DNA of 64,000 nt, taken from positions 2,860,970-2,924,969 of the forward strand of contig NC_049985.1 in assembly GCF_000003815.2 (NCBI RefSeq), in the 5' to 3' direction. Source of the stretch: Branchiostoma floridae. Lineage: Eukaryota; Chordata; Leptocardii; Amphioxiformes; Branchiostomatidae. The translations under genes and the position numbers were made by a program. Below the pieces are notes generated by a model. It made no database searches. It was not told the origin of the DNA and saw nothing but the letters and a program-made list of their open reading frames with translations. Positions 32,885 to 45,290 of the stretch are shown piece after piece (within the stretch, counting starts at the first letter, position 1; every line of letters starts with the position of its first letter).

Positions 32885-34260
32885 TATTTAAATCCAACGG
32901 TTAGACTAGGAGTAACTTTTGCTGTGCTCTCTACTCTAAAAGCCTTATTGTAGGTGAGAAAATTAAATTTGCTTCTTAACCCACCAAAGTTTTGATCAAG
33001 GTCCCTCTAGAAAGTAGGCTTAGACTAGGAGTAAGTTTTGCACTTTATATTGAAGTTGTACCCTCTTGTCTGCAAGTCTTCTTGTAACTAAGAAAGTGAA
33101 ATTCATTTCTTTAAACATGCACTCTAAGATCTGGGTCTTATGACCTAGCTGTTCTCGCTACAGGAAAAGAGCTTAAACGAAGAGTAACTTTCAAACTTTA
33201 TTGATGTTGAAGCAAGAAAGTGGAATTTCTGTCTTCTCACATAAACCATCTAATATAAGGGCCTTAAGCAGAAGGACCTAGACTTTCTCCCAACAGAAAG
33301 AGAGCTTAAACCGAGAGTAACTTTTGAACCTTTATTGATGTTGAAGCAAGAAAGTGAAATTTCTGTCTTCTCACATAAACCGTCTAATATAAGGGCCTTA
33401 AGCAGAAGGACCTAGACTTTTTCCCAACAGAAAGAGAGCTTAAAAAGAGTAACTTTTGAGCCCTTATTGATGTTCTGCCCTCTACCTTGCAAGCCTAACA
33501 TTAAGTAAGAAAGTGAGATATGTTTCTTGATGTATGCAAAGTCAAAGATCAATGTCTGAAGCAAAAGACCAGCCATTTCTCCAACAGGAAGAGAGCTTAG
33601 ACTAGGAGTAACTTTCTTACTTTTTATTGATGTTGTGCCCTCTAGCCATCCAAGCCTAAGTGTGAGCAAGAAAGTGAAATTTCTGTCTTCAAACATAAAC
33701 CATCTTAAGATCTGGGTCTTAAGCAGAAAGACAGAGACGTTCTCCCAAGTTGTGTTGAAGGAGGAAGAGAGCTTAAACCAAGAGTAACTTTTGGAACCTT
33801 TATTGGTGTTGAAGCAAGAAATTAAAATTTCTGTCTTCACACACCTCAGATCAGGGCCTTAAACAGAAAGTCACAGACCTTCTCCCAACAGAAAGAGAGC
33901 TTAAATCTAGAGTAACTTTTGTACCTTTATTGATGTAGTGCCCTCCACCTTGCAAGCCTGGTAGTAAATGAGAAAGTGAACTATGTTTCTTAAGCAGAAA
34001 GACCCAGACCTTTTACTAACAGGAAGAAAGCTTAGACTGGGAGCAACTTTTGTACCTTTTATTGATGTAGTGCCTCCACCCTGCAAACCTGGTAGTAAGT
34101 GAAACTGGCGTCTTCAGACATGCAAAGTCTGGATCAAGGTCTTTACCAGAAAGACCAAACCTTTTTCCCTACAGGAAAAGGGCTTAGTGCTGGTATTTGG
34201 CGTGGAAAGCTTCCTACACAGGTTATTGAAGTGGAAATGTATCTCTATCCAGGCTTAGCT
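32885..34260. repeat. Tandem array of about ten units, 120-175 bp
   Basis: The word GAGAGCTTAAACC or GCTTAGACTAGGAGTAACTT recurs near 32893, 33018, 33169, 33304, 33436, 33593, 33769, 33897, 34028 and 34183. Most later units are preceded by a pyrimidine run ending CAACAG, like a splice acceptor. Each contains TTTATTGATGTTG and AAGCAAGAAAGTG. A 142-codon minus-strand frame inside is not conserved between units. Confidence 0.85.
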
Positions 34261-34489
34261 CACAGTGAATCCACTGCCTAGAATGTTACAGGAATGACAA
34301 ATACTATGTACAGGTCCAGCATGCAGTTGTTCTGTTAACTCTCTTTCGGAAGTATAATGAACTTCGTTCCATCCCATGGACTGCAACACTTTCAAGATGT
34401 ATGTAAAACAGGTGGTGAACCTCACAAGGTGCATGATGTTGATTTGCTGGTTCTTTTCCGATCTTTAAAGAATGTCTTCAACTGAAAAA

Positions 34490-34612
34490 TTGTAAAGCAA
34501 CAAAGCTTGAGGACCAGGTTAATGCATTGTTTCACGTCTTAATTTTATTCCATGAGTACAGTCATATTGAGGTTTTCCTCCTTACACCCTTTTTTAATTT
34601 ATACTTGCTGAA
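34490..34612 (+). repeat. Dispersed repeat fragment (ACCAGGTT family)
   Basis: It shares AAAGCTTGAGGACCAGGTTA and GAGTACAGTCATATTGAGGT, then TTTTCCTCC, with the copies at 17.32 and 62.27 kb. Confidence 0.55.
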
Positions 34613-34764
34613 TTTTCCCCTTAAAGGAACCTAGGAAATAGATTGGTGTTGCTACACCTTCGGGTCCAAAAGCAGGGTTGCTAACCACAGGACCATGCAC
34701 ACAAGCAACTCAGTTGCTCCTTACACAAGATGAAACTTTATCCATGCCCCTCCTCTAAATGAAC

Positions 34765-34876
34765 TAGCCTGGTATTCAGCCATATTATAGCTCCCTAGTC
34801 TCTTCTGTCCTCTCTACAAATATGGAGAGGACAAAAGAGACACGGGAGTTAGATAATACAGCTGGATACCAGGCTA
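34765..34876. mobile_element. 112-bp foldback element
   Basis: TAGCCTGGTATTCAGC at the left is the near-perfect inverse of GCTGGATACCAGGCTA at the right. Complementarity continues inward through CTCCCTAGTCTCTTC/GAGACACGGGAG to a small loop. It is probably a tiny MITE and cannot encode a protein. Confidence 0.7.
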
Positions 34877-35590
34877 AGCTAGAACAAGTTGAACTTTTCT
34901 GAATATTTTGCAGCAAACATCAGGGCAGCATGTGGTAGCCAAGTAATTGAAAATTTTCCAAGAGTGTCTTAGCTATGATGAAGGTTTTAAGGAAGACATT
35001 TGGGGCAGAGTTGTTAAATCCCCCCATCTCGCACTCTACTTTCTGCAAAGACCTCCTTGGAACACTTCCAGATAGTTATTAGCTAAGGTTTCTGCAACAG
35101 TGAACTGTACACTGGACCTCATGCGCACTAAGAAAGTGCCATATTGCATGTTGATTGTAGAACTCTTTTTACAGTTGTGTTGTGATTCTTGGGGCAAGGA
35201 AGCTAGAATAACATGACAGTAAAAAGGTTTCCCCAACATTTTTTATGAAATATTTTAAATGACTGTGCTTGGACTCCATTGCCTACAGTATAGTAGCATC
35301 TTAATCAAATGGCTTTAAGCACTGTTGGCAGCTACATATACCAAGGTTATGTGTGACAGGTCTTTCGGTGTAGTGTAATCCACTGCTGCGGCACCACATG
35401 TCTGCAAAGCTAGTGTGTAGCATGGAAGTGGGGTTTTACCAGCATTACATGTACAGATACAGAAGCTCATGAGTAGTTACAAATACAGGCTATACAGATA
35501 CAGACATAGATACTGGTAGGGTGATAAAAGTAGATCCTGACAAATGCAGATTTATGCTGGACTAGAAGAGCAAAGCTTTGATCTGTTTCT
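34877..35590. other. No recognisable feature
   Basis: Unique DNA with no supported gene. Confidence 0.4.
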
Positions 35591-35591
35591 A

Positions 35592-35681
35592 CTTAGACAC
35601 GCCCCTATCACGAGGCAGAGCTTCAGTTTGTGTTGGTTCTGTCCCTGCATAAACGCCTTAGACACGCCCCTATCACGAGGC
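35592..35681. repeat. Perfect 25-bp direct repeat, 65-bp spacing
   Basis: TTAGACACGCCCCTATCACG with flanking bases (C before, AGGC after) occurs at 35592-35616 and 35657-35681. The core ACACGCCCC is a GC/CACCC-box-like word. Confidence 0.85.
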
Positions 35682-35760
35682 GGTCACGCGTAGGCCAACC
35701 AATCAGAGGCCGCAAAGTACACGAGGGGATAAAGTTCCCGCCTTCGGGGGCAGTCTGTAA
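35682..35760. promoter_or_regulatory. Promoter-like segment
   Basis: A CCAAT box (CAACCAATCAGAGG) near 35695, an E2F-like TTCCCGCC near 35736 and a weak TATA-like GGGATAAAG near 35726 lie just right of the duplicated ACACGCCCC words. No exon could be linked, so the direction is uncertain. Confidence 0.3.
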
Positions 35761-36333
35761 GAGTTAGGCGATGGTCTGAGAAGGAAAGCATAAATCAATT
35801 TCGCCTGCGAAATTACATTGGAATACCAACAGAGATAGCAAAAGTATAACTGATAAGTGCTGACAGATGTCATCTGTCCAGAATGATGAATCACAAACAT
35901 CAAGATTCTATCAGCTGAAATTCCTTGAAAGCAGCTCATAGTTCTAAAAACCTATATTCAGTGGATTAGGTTCTGGTATTATGGCTTATTGGTAGCAATC
36001 ATACAATCATACAACCAGAGTTTTATTCTCATCTATCTGTTCTGTACAATGAACTTTTTATCAGTTCTATACTTTATTTTACAGCAATGGTTTCAGCACC
36101 AAGGCTAGCTTCACCACTATTTGATCTGCAATAGACAGAATGATAAAGGCTAGACAACGACAGGGATTTAAGGGATTGTTAATGCAAAGTTTGTGAACTT
36201 TTTATCAACACTTTATTTTACAGCAATCATTTCAGTACCAAGGCTAGATGCACCACAATTTGATCTGCAATAAATAGAATGATAAAGGCTTGAAAACAAC
36301 AGGGTTTTAAGGGATTGTTTATGCAAAATTTGA

Positions 36334-36541
36334 CCAGTGCAATGGACAAGTGGGTTGAGTGTTTGCCTTGCAGTCAGTATCCCGGACCCAGTCATGCCAC
36401 CAAAGACTTAAAAAATGGAAAGAGTACGATAATTTAACACACAGACAACTACCAGTGTACTTGAAATCTCTCTATAGAGCATCTACTGTAGTGAATGCAC
36501 AAAGTTGTGTAGGGCTACAGAAACTGAGATGGGCACCACTT
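36334..36541 (+). mobile_element. SINE family C, diverged copy
   Basis: CCAGTGCAATGGACAAGTGG, GTTTGCCTTGCAG, AGTCATGCCACCAAAGACTT, ACTACCAGTGTACTTG and CTGAGATGGGCACCACTT follow the order of the 14.65- and 23.34-kb copies. The B box is damaged. Confidence 0.6.
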
Positions 36542-38533
36542 AAACTTAAAATTGGCAAAATTTCCCTTTAATAACCTACTTTTTACTTTATGCACAAGTG
36601 ATCCTTTCTGCAGTAATTGCTGGAATAGTGGGATTTGGCGTGGCGCATCATATGCCAAAAGCAGAACCATGATTTATTCTACCACACCTTCCAGCAGCTG
36701 TGCAGATTATGTTCTAGATTCTGTTATTGTTGTTAGATTAGCCAATAGCTCATTATAACAGTTATACAAATCAATACTGATCTGATCTATGCCACATGCA
36801 AACAAACTCTTTACAGGATAATGTTTTCATATTTTCTATAGGATGCAGTAGTTTCACCATCAAGCCTAGCTGCATTATCAAGAACAATTTTGTAACGTTA
36901 ACAGGACCTGTTACACAATTAGAGATCGAAAATTAAGACTGATTTCATTTAGTTTATAATGGAAACATCTATTCATATTTTCTTCTACAGGATATAGTTA
37001 TTTCAGCACCAAGGCCAGCAACATGGTAGTACTTAACCCTCTGATATCAGTGTCAAGGACAACAAGATAACAGGGTGTTAAGGCTGTTTTACAGTTCTTC
37101 CATCCACTTCCATGTGTGGTGAAAACTCTTTTGTGAGATAGTCCTGGAATAGCAGGATTTGTTATGTCACATCCCAAGTCAAAAATAGAATCATAATTTA
37201 TTCTAGCACATCTCTTAATGAATGTAAGGATGGTATTTCTAAATTCCTGTGGTAGTTGTAGGATTTGGCAATAGCTCACTGTTAGATGCCCCAAATTATG
37301 ACTGATCTGTTCTATGTGCAAACATCCCCTCAAACTTTCTCTTATGGGATGTAGTCAGCTCAGAACCAAAGCTAGCAAAATAGCAGTATATATTATATTA
37401 CTAACAAGAGTTACATAGTAGTTATGGCTTTTGTTTGCATTTGCTCCAATCAATTGTTTGCTGAGGTTTTGCTGGGATAGCAGGATTTTGCTTGTTTGTA
37501 CCTTGGTGAAAATAGATTTATTCCAAATTAAAAGTAAATTCCATAACAGATGTATGGATGATATTTGGAAATTCCCACTGAGTTAATATGATTAGGCAAT
37601 AGCTTATTTCAGCAACTGTTACACAATTAGAGTTTCAAAATTAAGACTGATTTCATTCATCCCACGTTGAAGTATTCAGTCATTTTCTCTATTACATGAT
37701 GCAGTTATTTCAGCACAAAGGCTAGCAGCATGCAGTACTTAACTTTCTTATGTCATTACCAAAAACAGCAAGATAGCAGGGTGTTTTACAGTTTTTTATT
37801 CACTTCATATATTGTTAACACTCTATGGTGAGATATTACTGGAGTAGCCAGATTTGACATGTTACATCCATTGACAAAGACAGAAATCATGATGTATTCT
37901 AGTAAATTCCATAACAGATGTAAGGATGATATTTGTAAATCCCTGTTGCATTCATAGGATTAGGACAATTGCTCACTTCATCAGCAACTATTACACAATT
38001 ATAAACACGAAATTAAGATTAATTCAATTTAGTTTATAATGGAAGTATCTATGCATATTTTCTTGTACAGGATGCAATTATTTCAGCGCCAAGGCCAGCA
38101 ACAATGCAGTATTTGACTCTCTTATCTCTTTATCAAGGACAACAAAATAGCAGGGTGTTTGACAGTTCTTTTGTTCATTTCATATTTTGTTAAAACTTTG
38201 TGGTGAGATATTACTGGAGTAGCAGGATTTGACTTGTTACCTCCCTTGACAAAAATAGAAATTATGATGTATTCTAGCAGATTCACTAACAGATGTAAGG
38301 ATGATATTTATAAATCCCTGTTGCATTCATAGGATTAGGGCAATTGCTCACTTTAACAGTAACTATTTCACAATTATGAACACAAAATTAAGATTGATTC
38401 AATTTAGTTGATAATGGAAACTTCCACCCATATTTTTGTATAGGACGCAATTATTTCAGTACCACGGCCAGCAACATAGCAGACTTTGACCCTCTGATAT
38501 CAAGTCAAGGGTAACAAGATAACAGGGTGTTAT

Positions 38534-38921
38534 CATCCTCACACTCAGGGTTGACAATCATGGCAAAGCCTATGATATCACCCCTGACAACTCAGCCACA
38601 CTATTCGGTTATTAGGGGTGCCTTGCTTATGAATATTAATGAGCTTACCCTTATATGGGCAGTCAGCCGTTGGGGATCGGGCATCTGCATGGTGAGCAAA
38701 CAAAGCCATGGTAATACGTAACATGATTGGCTGATAGCTTCCCAGCGGCCATTGCGGGACAGCTTTTTCCTGTTGAAAGCTCTCTCATCGCCTGTTCTCT
38801 GATTGGCTGGCAGCTGGTTTGTGGCGACGCCCCCGGTACCCATATATTAACCTCAGGCAAGCAGAGGTGAAAACAGATGGAGTCCCTCTGACGACTCTGT
38901 TTCGCCTTTGAGTAGGAGAAT
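38534..38921. mobile_element. 388-bp insertion with perfect 9-bp target duplication
   Basis: GGGTGTTAT occurs at 38525-38533 and 38922-38930. Removing the insert plus one copy restores the array junction AACAGGGTGTTATAGGCTC, which is present intact near 39866. The termini (CATCCTCACACTCAGGG; inverse ATTCTCCTACTCAAAGG) are only loosely complementary. A 9-bp duplication is typical of Mutator-like elements, but the class is uncertain. The interior is GC-rich and promoter-like: two inverted CCAAT boxes (TGATTGGCTG, TGATTGGCTGG), GACGCCCCCGG, then CATATATTAA. Confidence 0.8.
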
Positions 38922-40090
38922 GGGTGTTATAGGCTCTTTTTGCAGTTGCTCCATTTGTGAATACTCTGTGGTGAGATATTGCTGGGATTTTGACATTTTA
39001 TTCTAGCATGTCTCGTTACAGATGTAAGGATGATGTTTCTAAATCCCTGCTGTATTTATAGCATTAGGCAATTGCTCACTTTAACAGGAACTATTACACA
39101 ATTATAAACGCAAAATTAAGATTGATTCAATTTAGTTTATAATGGAAACATGTAACGTCTACCCATATTTTCTTGTACAGGATGCAATTATTTCAGCACC
39201 AAGGCCAGCAACAATGCAGTATTTGACCCTCTTATCTCTTTATCAAGGACAACAAGATAGCAGGGTGTTTGACAGTTCTTTTATTCACTTCTTATTTTGC
39301 TAAACTCTGCAGTGAGATACTGGAGTAGCTATTGCAAGATTTGGCAGGTTACGTCCCTTGACAAAAATAGAAATTATGATGTATTCTTGCAGATTCCCTA
39401 ACAGATGTATGGATGATATTTTGTAAATCCCTGTTGCAGTCATAGGATTAGGGCAATTTCTCACTATTTCACAATTATGAACACAAAATTAAGATTGATT
39501 CAATTTTGTTTGTGTGATGTTGCTCCATTTGTGAACATTTGATAGAGAGATATTGCTGGAGTAACAGGATTTTTGTATGTAACATCCCTTGACAAAAATA
39601 GAAGTTTGATTTATTCTAGTAAACTTCCTAACAGTTGTATGGATGATATTTCTAAATCCCTGTTGTATTTATAGGATTAGGCAATTGCTCATTTCATCAG
39701 CAACTATTTCACAATTATGAACACAAAATTAAGATTGATTCAATTTAGTTTGTGTAATGGAAACATCCATATTTTCTTGTACAGGATGCAATTATTTCAG
39801 TAACTAGGCCAGCAACAAGGCAGTATTTGACCCTCTGATATCATTGTCAAGGATAACAAGATAACAGGGTGTTATAGGCTCTTTTTGCAGTTGCTCAATT
39901 CATAAAAATTTGTGGAGAAATATTGCTGAACTAGCTGGAGTGTTGCATGTAACACCCCTTGACAAAAATAGAATCTTGATTTATTCTAGCACATCTCCTA
40001 AAAGTTACAAGGAGGATGTTTCTAAATCCCTGTTGTATGTATAGGATTAGGCAATAGCTCACTGTAACAGCTACTGTTACACAATTAGAA

Positions 40091-40421
40091 GTACAACATT
40101 AAGATTTATGTTATCATGGAAGCTCATCTGTGTTGATAAGTAATCATAGTACAATGCTAAACTTTCTTCCATTTCAAAGGTACACACGGATCAAATTTTC
40201 AATGACCGCTGTTGCCTTCTTCAGGATCAATACTGATGACCAATCACTTAAGATCATAAACTTGCAAGAGTGATGGAAGCGTGATTTTATCAACATCTTC
40301 CGGGTATGTGTCGTCAGCAATTGGTCAATTAAGCCAGGAAGTTTATAACGCCCAGCATCTCTGTTCAATAATGGCTAAGATTTATGCAGTTTATGCTATA
40401 TGGAATTTCTTTTACAGGATG
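40091..40421. other. No recognisable feature
   Basis: Unique DNA between the array and a MITE. Confidence 0.4.
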
Positions 40422-40423
40422 TA

Positions 40424-40638
40424 ACGCTGATTCACCTTTATTCGTGTGGTAACCTATATCCATTGCCTTTAAAAACAGCACATTTAGGAGTATTAAGTCT
40501 GCTTTCAGTGGTTTCAGATTTGCCATATTTTCAAAATGTTTCGATTTTAAACGACCGTCCGTCTACTCTATATCCCTAAAAACGTTTTTGGTACAAACAA
40601 CGAATATAGGTTACCCTCGGATAAAGGTGAACCAGCGT
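40424..40638. mobile_element. TA-flanked MITE, family H, copy 1
   Basis: The left end ACGCTGATTCACCTTTATTC and the inverse right end ACGCTGGTTCACCTTTATCC continue to GTAACCTATAT. They are flanked by TA (40422-40423 and 40639-40640). Related to the hairpin at 58.67-58.83 kb. Confidence 0.85.
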
Positions 40639-41200
40639 TAACTCCTTTTATGGCCAAGAATAACAATGTAGTAGAATAGAACTCTCATAAACACTGCAAA
40701 CTTAGAACAAGATAGGTGGGTGCAATGGACCATTTCGCAGTTGTTGAATTCACTTTGTATTTGGAACAAATTCTGTGGTAAGAAGCTGACGGAATTTAGG
40801 CACATAGCAGCATTATAAAGTAAAGAATCAAACACAATTTGGAAACAGACAGAGTGGTAGAAAAAACTGGCATCAACCTGTAAATTCCACAAATTACGAA
40901 TTTCATATAGCAGGAACCAAACATAGTTGTACCAACTAGATATGTACTTTCCCTCAAGACAGTCCATTTTCACATTCATTTTCTAGTTCAGCATGCCTTC
41001 TTAAAAATGATTTTGGAACGAGACATTATCACTTTTGAAAGAAAACTCAATTTGAAAACTGACAAGGAGCAGAAGACCTTGCATCTGTTGATATTCATTC
41101 TCTGTAAATATGTCTACCAACTAGATATGGACTTTCCCTCAAGAAAGTCTGTTTTCACGTTCATTTTCAAGTTCAGCATTCCTTCTTAAAAATCCAACAA
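40639..41200. repeat. Direct duplication, about 183-bp spacing
   Basis: ACCAACTAGATATGTACTTT at about 40931 and ACCAACTAGATATGGACTTT at about 41114 each run on for about 75 bp, through CAGCATGCCTTCTTAAAAAT-like ends. A 113-codon minus-strand frame to its left has no recognisable domain or codon bias. Confidence 0.6.
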
Positions 41201-41209
41201 CCAAGAAAT

Positions 41210-41560
41210 TACATTACTGCAACCTTGGGGTTTACCTCAGTAAAGACTTCAGTAATGCCTGTGTAGACGATAAGGGACCGGTGGTGAACCGAGAGCTTAA
41301 GGTTTTTAACACACGTTAAGGATACGTCTTATCGCACACTTGCCACGCTCACGGGTGCTTTCTTCTGCATTAGCTGTGCAGGAAGGGACTTAGGGTAATT
41401 AACAAAGACGTGATACAATTACTTAGCTAATCTCTTCTGAGCATAGAATATTGAAAAATCCCCCAGAACAGTTGAAACTTTGGCGGCCTTTGCTCATGTT
41501 GGTGAACTGCCTTGGGGGGATGTCAGACAGAATTTGCAATGATACAGTCAATGACAGGAG
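41210..41560. promoter_or_regulatory. Regulatory-like unique block
   Basis: Non-repetitive DNA with GGGTAATTAACAAAG, CAATTACTTAGCTAATC, CTGCATTAGCTG and GACGTGATACAATTAC. It has no splice-bounded frame. The call rests on homeodomain-type word density. Confidence 0.3.
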
Positions 41561-42375
41561 TTACACAAACTAATCCGTGCATAAAAGAGTTCGATTAGAA
41601 TTTTGAAGCAATTCTGTCCCATTATAAACAGTGATAAAACATGAAGTTGATCTCAATGTCTGATCACACAAATTCATTCTGTACATATGTAAGTTTTCAT
41701 CAATCATGTAATACGTACACATTTTAAACAATTCTTGTTATTTAGAGAATTTTGTAAACACAAGCACAATTCACACAATCATGATTGACTGCAACGCTTT
41801 GTGTATTTTAAGTAACTACTCAATAAACCAATCTTACTAAAGTTTATGTTAGAGGTCACCTTAATTGTATGTGTGGCAGATTGCAAGGTATTTATTCTAA
41901 AATATATGCAGAATTGCCAATGATGCTATTCTTACCTGCAGTTCAATCAAATTGTCTTTGGAAGACCCATGCAAAGATTACACTGCTTCGATGATAATTA
42001 TATCTGGTGGGACAAAATCAGAGATGTTTTCAAGAGCATCTGAAATGAGTACTATACATACTCTACAAAATAACCAAGCAGAAATACACAATTTTGTATG
42101 GATGGAATAAACAGTCGACAGGGGAGCCGGCTATACATTTTTAACAGCAATCAGCAGCTGTAAATAAAGTTGCAGCAAATGCGTCATGTTGTAATCTGCT
42201 ACTCTGTACCAAATCTTGGGTCAGCAAAACTGAAAGCTTGTAACTTTTTTACATGCAACTTAAACTTTGGCTGCAAACTTTGTATTGGTACTCTGGAAGG
42301 TGGTCTGCATCCTGAAATATCAGCCGCTAAAAACAGATTTATTTGTGAGCATCCTGTGAGCACCAGGATTTCCCA
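41561..42375. other. No recognisable feature
   Basis: AT-rich unique DNA. No gene or clear repeat. Confidence 0.4.
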
Positions 42376-42379
42376 GCAT

Positions 42380-43010
42380 CACAGCAGCTGATTGAACTTG
42401 AAGCTGCAAATTGTTTTTCCAGAATTCTGCTCTTACCCAAAACCATGCTTGACATCCATCGGACCACCAAAGTTCACAAATATAGCCATTCCTTTGAGAG
42501 TTGATTGTTCCCAAAATCTCATACACCATAAAATTCTGGCCTGTTGAGCTTGAAGTCACAGATGGTTTTCCAAAAGTCTTTTCTCTCACAAAGTCTAGCT
42601 TAACTGTTTATTGGCAAGTCAAAGTGCACAAATGTTACTGTTCCTTTGAAAGTTGATTGTTCCCAAATCTGGCACATCATCAAATTGCCAGGTCTGCCAT
42701 AGCTGGCTGCCTCGTTAAACCTGAAACCACAGATTTTTTTATAATAGAATTCTTTTCTCCCTAAAGCCTTGCTTAGTCATTTATCTGGATGTCAAAATAG
42801 CTGTTCCTTTGAGAGATGATTCTCTCCCAAATCTTTCTCTATGAATTCATTTTAAGTCTGCCCTACTTGGATGACTGTTGAACTTGAAGCCACAGATCGT
42901 TTTTTCCAGCAATGCTTTTCTCTCCCAAAGTCTTGCTGGGTTGTCCAATTCCGCAAGTGTAGCTGTTCATTTGAGAGTTGATGCTATCCCAAAGCTTGCA
43001 CCATCATATT
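42380..43010. repeat. Tandem array, four units of about 165-180 bp
   Basis: Units begin near 42385, 42543, 42714 and 42888 with TTGAACTTGAAGCCACAGAT-like words. TTTTCCAGAATTC, TTCTCTCCCAAAGTCTTGCT and CTGTTCCTTTGAGAGTTGAT then follow. Confidence 0.75.
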
Positions 43011-43400
43011 GTAAGCACACCACATTCAAAGCTGCACTTTAACAGCTACAACTTTTTGTACTTTTTTTCCCTCTCCAGCACATAAAGACCGCTGAGCGAC
43101 TGTTCAGGGACCAATATTGGATTTGTGTGACCCATGGTTTCATAATTTTAATATGATACACAATGCAGAAAGTATGATTTGGAAGACACCAGAACACACA
43201 AAACATAAAAAATATTTGTTCTTTATCTATGAAATTCATTGTGCAATCTGTCCAATGTTTGGTTCTTTAGTAGTTGCTCAGCAATCGCAGCTTCTATTAG
43301 AAAGTGCAGTTAGATGCTACAAAATGGTACTCGCTGGCCAAAACACTAATGACCGTGGCTGTGTGTGGCCAGATGCCGTCCATACAAATCACGTACGGTA
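43011..43400. other. No recognisable feature
   Basis: Unique DNA. Overlapping short frames on both strands have no domain or codon bias. Confidence 0.4.
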
Positions 43401-43404
43401 ACCT

Positions 43405-43650
43405 TTAGAAGTTAATCAGGAGTTCTTTGGCCGGAACATCGCAGAGGTCATCGACCAATGGTCTGGACCGATGGACCCTCCGGCCTAAGTCCCCAAGAAA
43501 TTGAGGGTTTATGGTCAAAGAGCCGCCTGGAGACCACCAGACTGAGATAGGTCTGGTGGGGAATGATCTGGAAATGTAGATGTGAGGGCAGCAAGGGTCA
43601 GTAGGTAGACCTTGTTTGGTACAAGTGCAAGGTGAAGGGGAAAGGAACAC
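43405..43650. other. GC-richer unique block with a small hairpin
   Basis: Non-repetitive sequence containing the hairpin CACCAGACTGAGATAGGTCT followed by GGTGG. It may be regulatory or an unrecognised exon; no good splice pair was found. Confidence 0.25.
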
Positions 43651-43685
43651 TTTCAGATGATTATCATGAGATTCTTCAGTATGTA

Positions 43686-43703
43686 TTATATATATATATA
43701 TTC
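43686..43703. repeat. (TA)n microsatellite
   Basis: A short run of alternating T and A. Confidence 0.85.
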
Positions 43704-44054
43704 TGTTCTAAAACACATCATCACCCAAGTTCTATCCTTATAACACATGTTTGCATTTGGCACTACAATCCCACTGTGTCTTTGGCTGAAGGTTGATCCA
43801 ACTTGTACCTCAGATGATATGGGATAACTCATATTTCTTCCAATTTTCCTCAAAACTATCACATCTTCAAGAAACTGGCAAATTTAAGGGATGTACTACA
43901 GTAACTGCAACATCGGTAATCTTTATGTACATGTACATCAGATATTCAGGTGTTCAAGACATTATTGAGAAGCCCCATCTTTTATTGTGGTAGCCCTTGA
44001 GTACCCAGCAGAGTGACATTGCTTCATTACGTATTCTGATCTCTCTTATATCAT

Positions 44055-44360
44055 ATCACATCACCTCGCAGTGGAAACCAGGTCAGTAGGAAAAGAGCAG
44101 ATAGAGCTCATTACAAATGGAAGTGGGACAGTGCTCCATAAAACTGCACCGATTCAGACAGACAGGTCTTGGCCTGGGTGTCAAATTGCCAATAATCCAA
44201 TGATCTTGGCTATGAAGAGCTGTGTCATTGGATCTGCTTCTCCGTATGGCTTCACGGTAGAAAGGAAATGCCTCCGGGCTTTAACAGATGAAGGAAGTCG
44301 CAGGGAGTTATCTTCAATGTTTCGCAAACCTGATTTTAGGGACGGCGATCTCTGACCCAA
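44055..44360 (+). other. Unique block with 94-codon open frame, possible exon or conserved element
   Basis: After an acceptor-like CATCACCTCGCAG, a frame runs from about 44071 (METRSVGKEQIELITNGSG in the listed reading) to RKPDFRDGDL and a stop at 44353-44355. I recognise no domain and codon bias is weak. AATTGCCAATAATCCAATGA within it looks regulatory. The coding status is unresolved. Confidence 0.25.
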
Positions 44361-44439
44361 CCTGACACCAGAACAAGAGTTAGAGAAAAAGAAGATGAAT
44401 AAGCAGAAGTTCAGCAATAGCAAACAAAAAGAGAGGTCT

Positions 44440-45290
44440 ATAGGGTCAAAATTTAATTCAGTAGCTTTTCTCTTCTGGAAACTAGTAAAATTGTTAAAGT
44501 AGTCAACTCTGCATCACTAACAAAGCAGAACATTTTAAAAGTAAGCTAAAATTGGACGATGATACATTTCTGTTAGGTTCAAACTATGCCTGTCACTGGT
44601 GCTGAATTCTTGGTAAATGGTAAATTTGATACCACTGTCCATGGTGCTAAACAAAAAATTCACACTCATTACTACAATAAACTGCAATTTGGTAATGCTA
44701 ATTTGCCCTTGCCTACCAGAAAGGAATGATCTAAGAAACTTGAACCATGCCTGTCCCTGGTGCTGAATTCTTTGTCACTTCATACCACCGTCCCTGACCA
44801 TGGTGCTAAACACAAAATTCACACTGATTACTACAATATACATATAATATATTTTGCCCTTGTCTACAGAAAAGGAGTGATCTACCAAAAATGTAAAGCA
44901 TTTCTCATTCAAAGGATCAGAAGTCAAATTCAGTTGCTTTTTTGCTTCCAGAAAATATTTACTAGTAACCTTGCTTGAGTGGCCCAAACTTCTGTAATCA
45001 CTAACAAAAGATTATGCTTTTAGAGGTAAGATTGGTTTGTGATACTTGTCCCTTGTGCTGAATTCAATGTCCCTGTCCATGGTACTGAACACAACATTTT
45101 CAATAGTTATTACAACATACTGCAATCTGACCTTGCTTACCGAAAAGGAATGCTCTACTAAAGGTGAAATGCATTTGGGGTTCAAAGGATCAGAAATCAA
45201 ATTCAGTTCAGTTCCTCTTCCAGGAAGCAATTTCCAGTAACCTTGCTCCCAGAATAGCCCAAACTTACAGCACAAACTCCTTCCAGTTAG
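44440..45290. repeat. Tandem array of about 295-bp units carrying RE1-like motif pairs
   Basis: Two full units (anchored at 44750 and 45045) and a partial first unit share CAAAGGATCAGAAGTCAAAT, CCAGTAACCTTGCT, and two copies per unit of a minus-strand TTCAGCACC-GGACAG word. Motif sites are near 44589-44606, 44635-44650, 44750-44767, 44793-44810, 45047-45064 and 45070-45088, and they vary in quality. Confidence 0.7.

Larger units (their letters stand above)
36070..40090. repeat. Tandem array of about 365-bp units
   Basis: Units start at words like GGATGCAATTATTTCAGCAC near 36085, 36226, 36841, 36991, 37350, 37699, 38072, 38443, 39181 and 39784. Each continues with CCAAGGCCAGCAAC, AACAAGATAGCAGGGTGTT, GGTGAGATATTACTGGAGTA, GATGTAAGGATGATATTT and AAAATTAAGATTGATTCAAT. 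Most begin right after a CTTGTACAG or TTCTACAG acceptor-like step. A SINE (36334-36541) and a 388-bp insertion (38534-38921) interrupt the array. Confidence 0.85.

Noticed and set aside
33412-33840. 142-codon minus-strand frame
   Set aside because: It spans three repeat units and is broken in all the others.
40638-40979. 113-codon minus-strand frame
   Set aside because: It starts at a MITE end, has no codon bias or splice context, and overlaps a local duplication.
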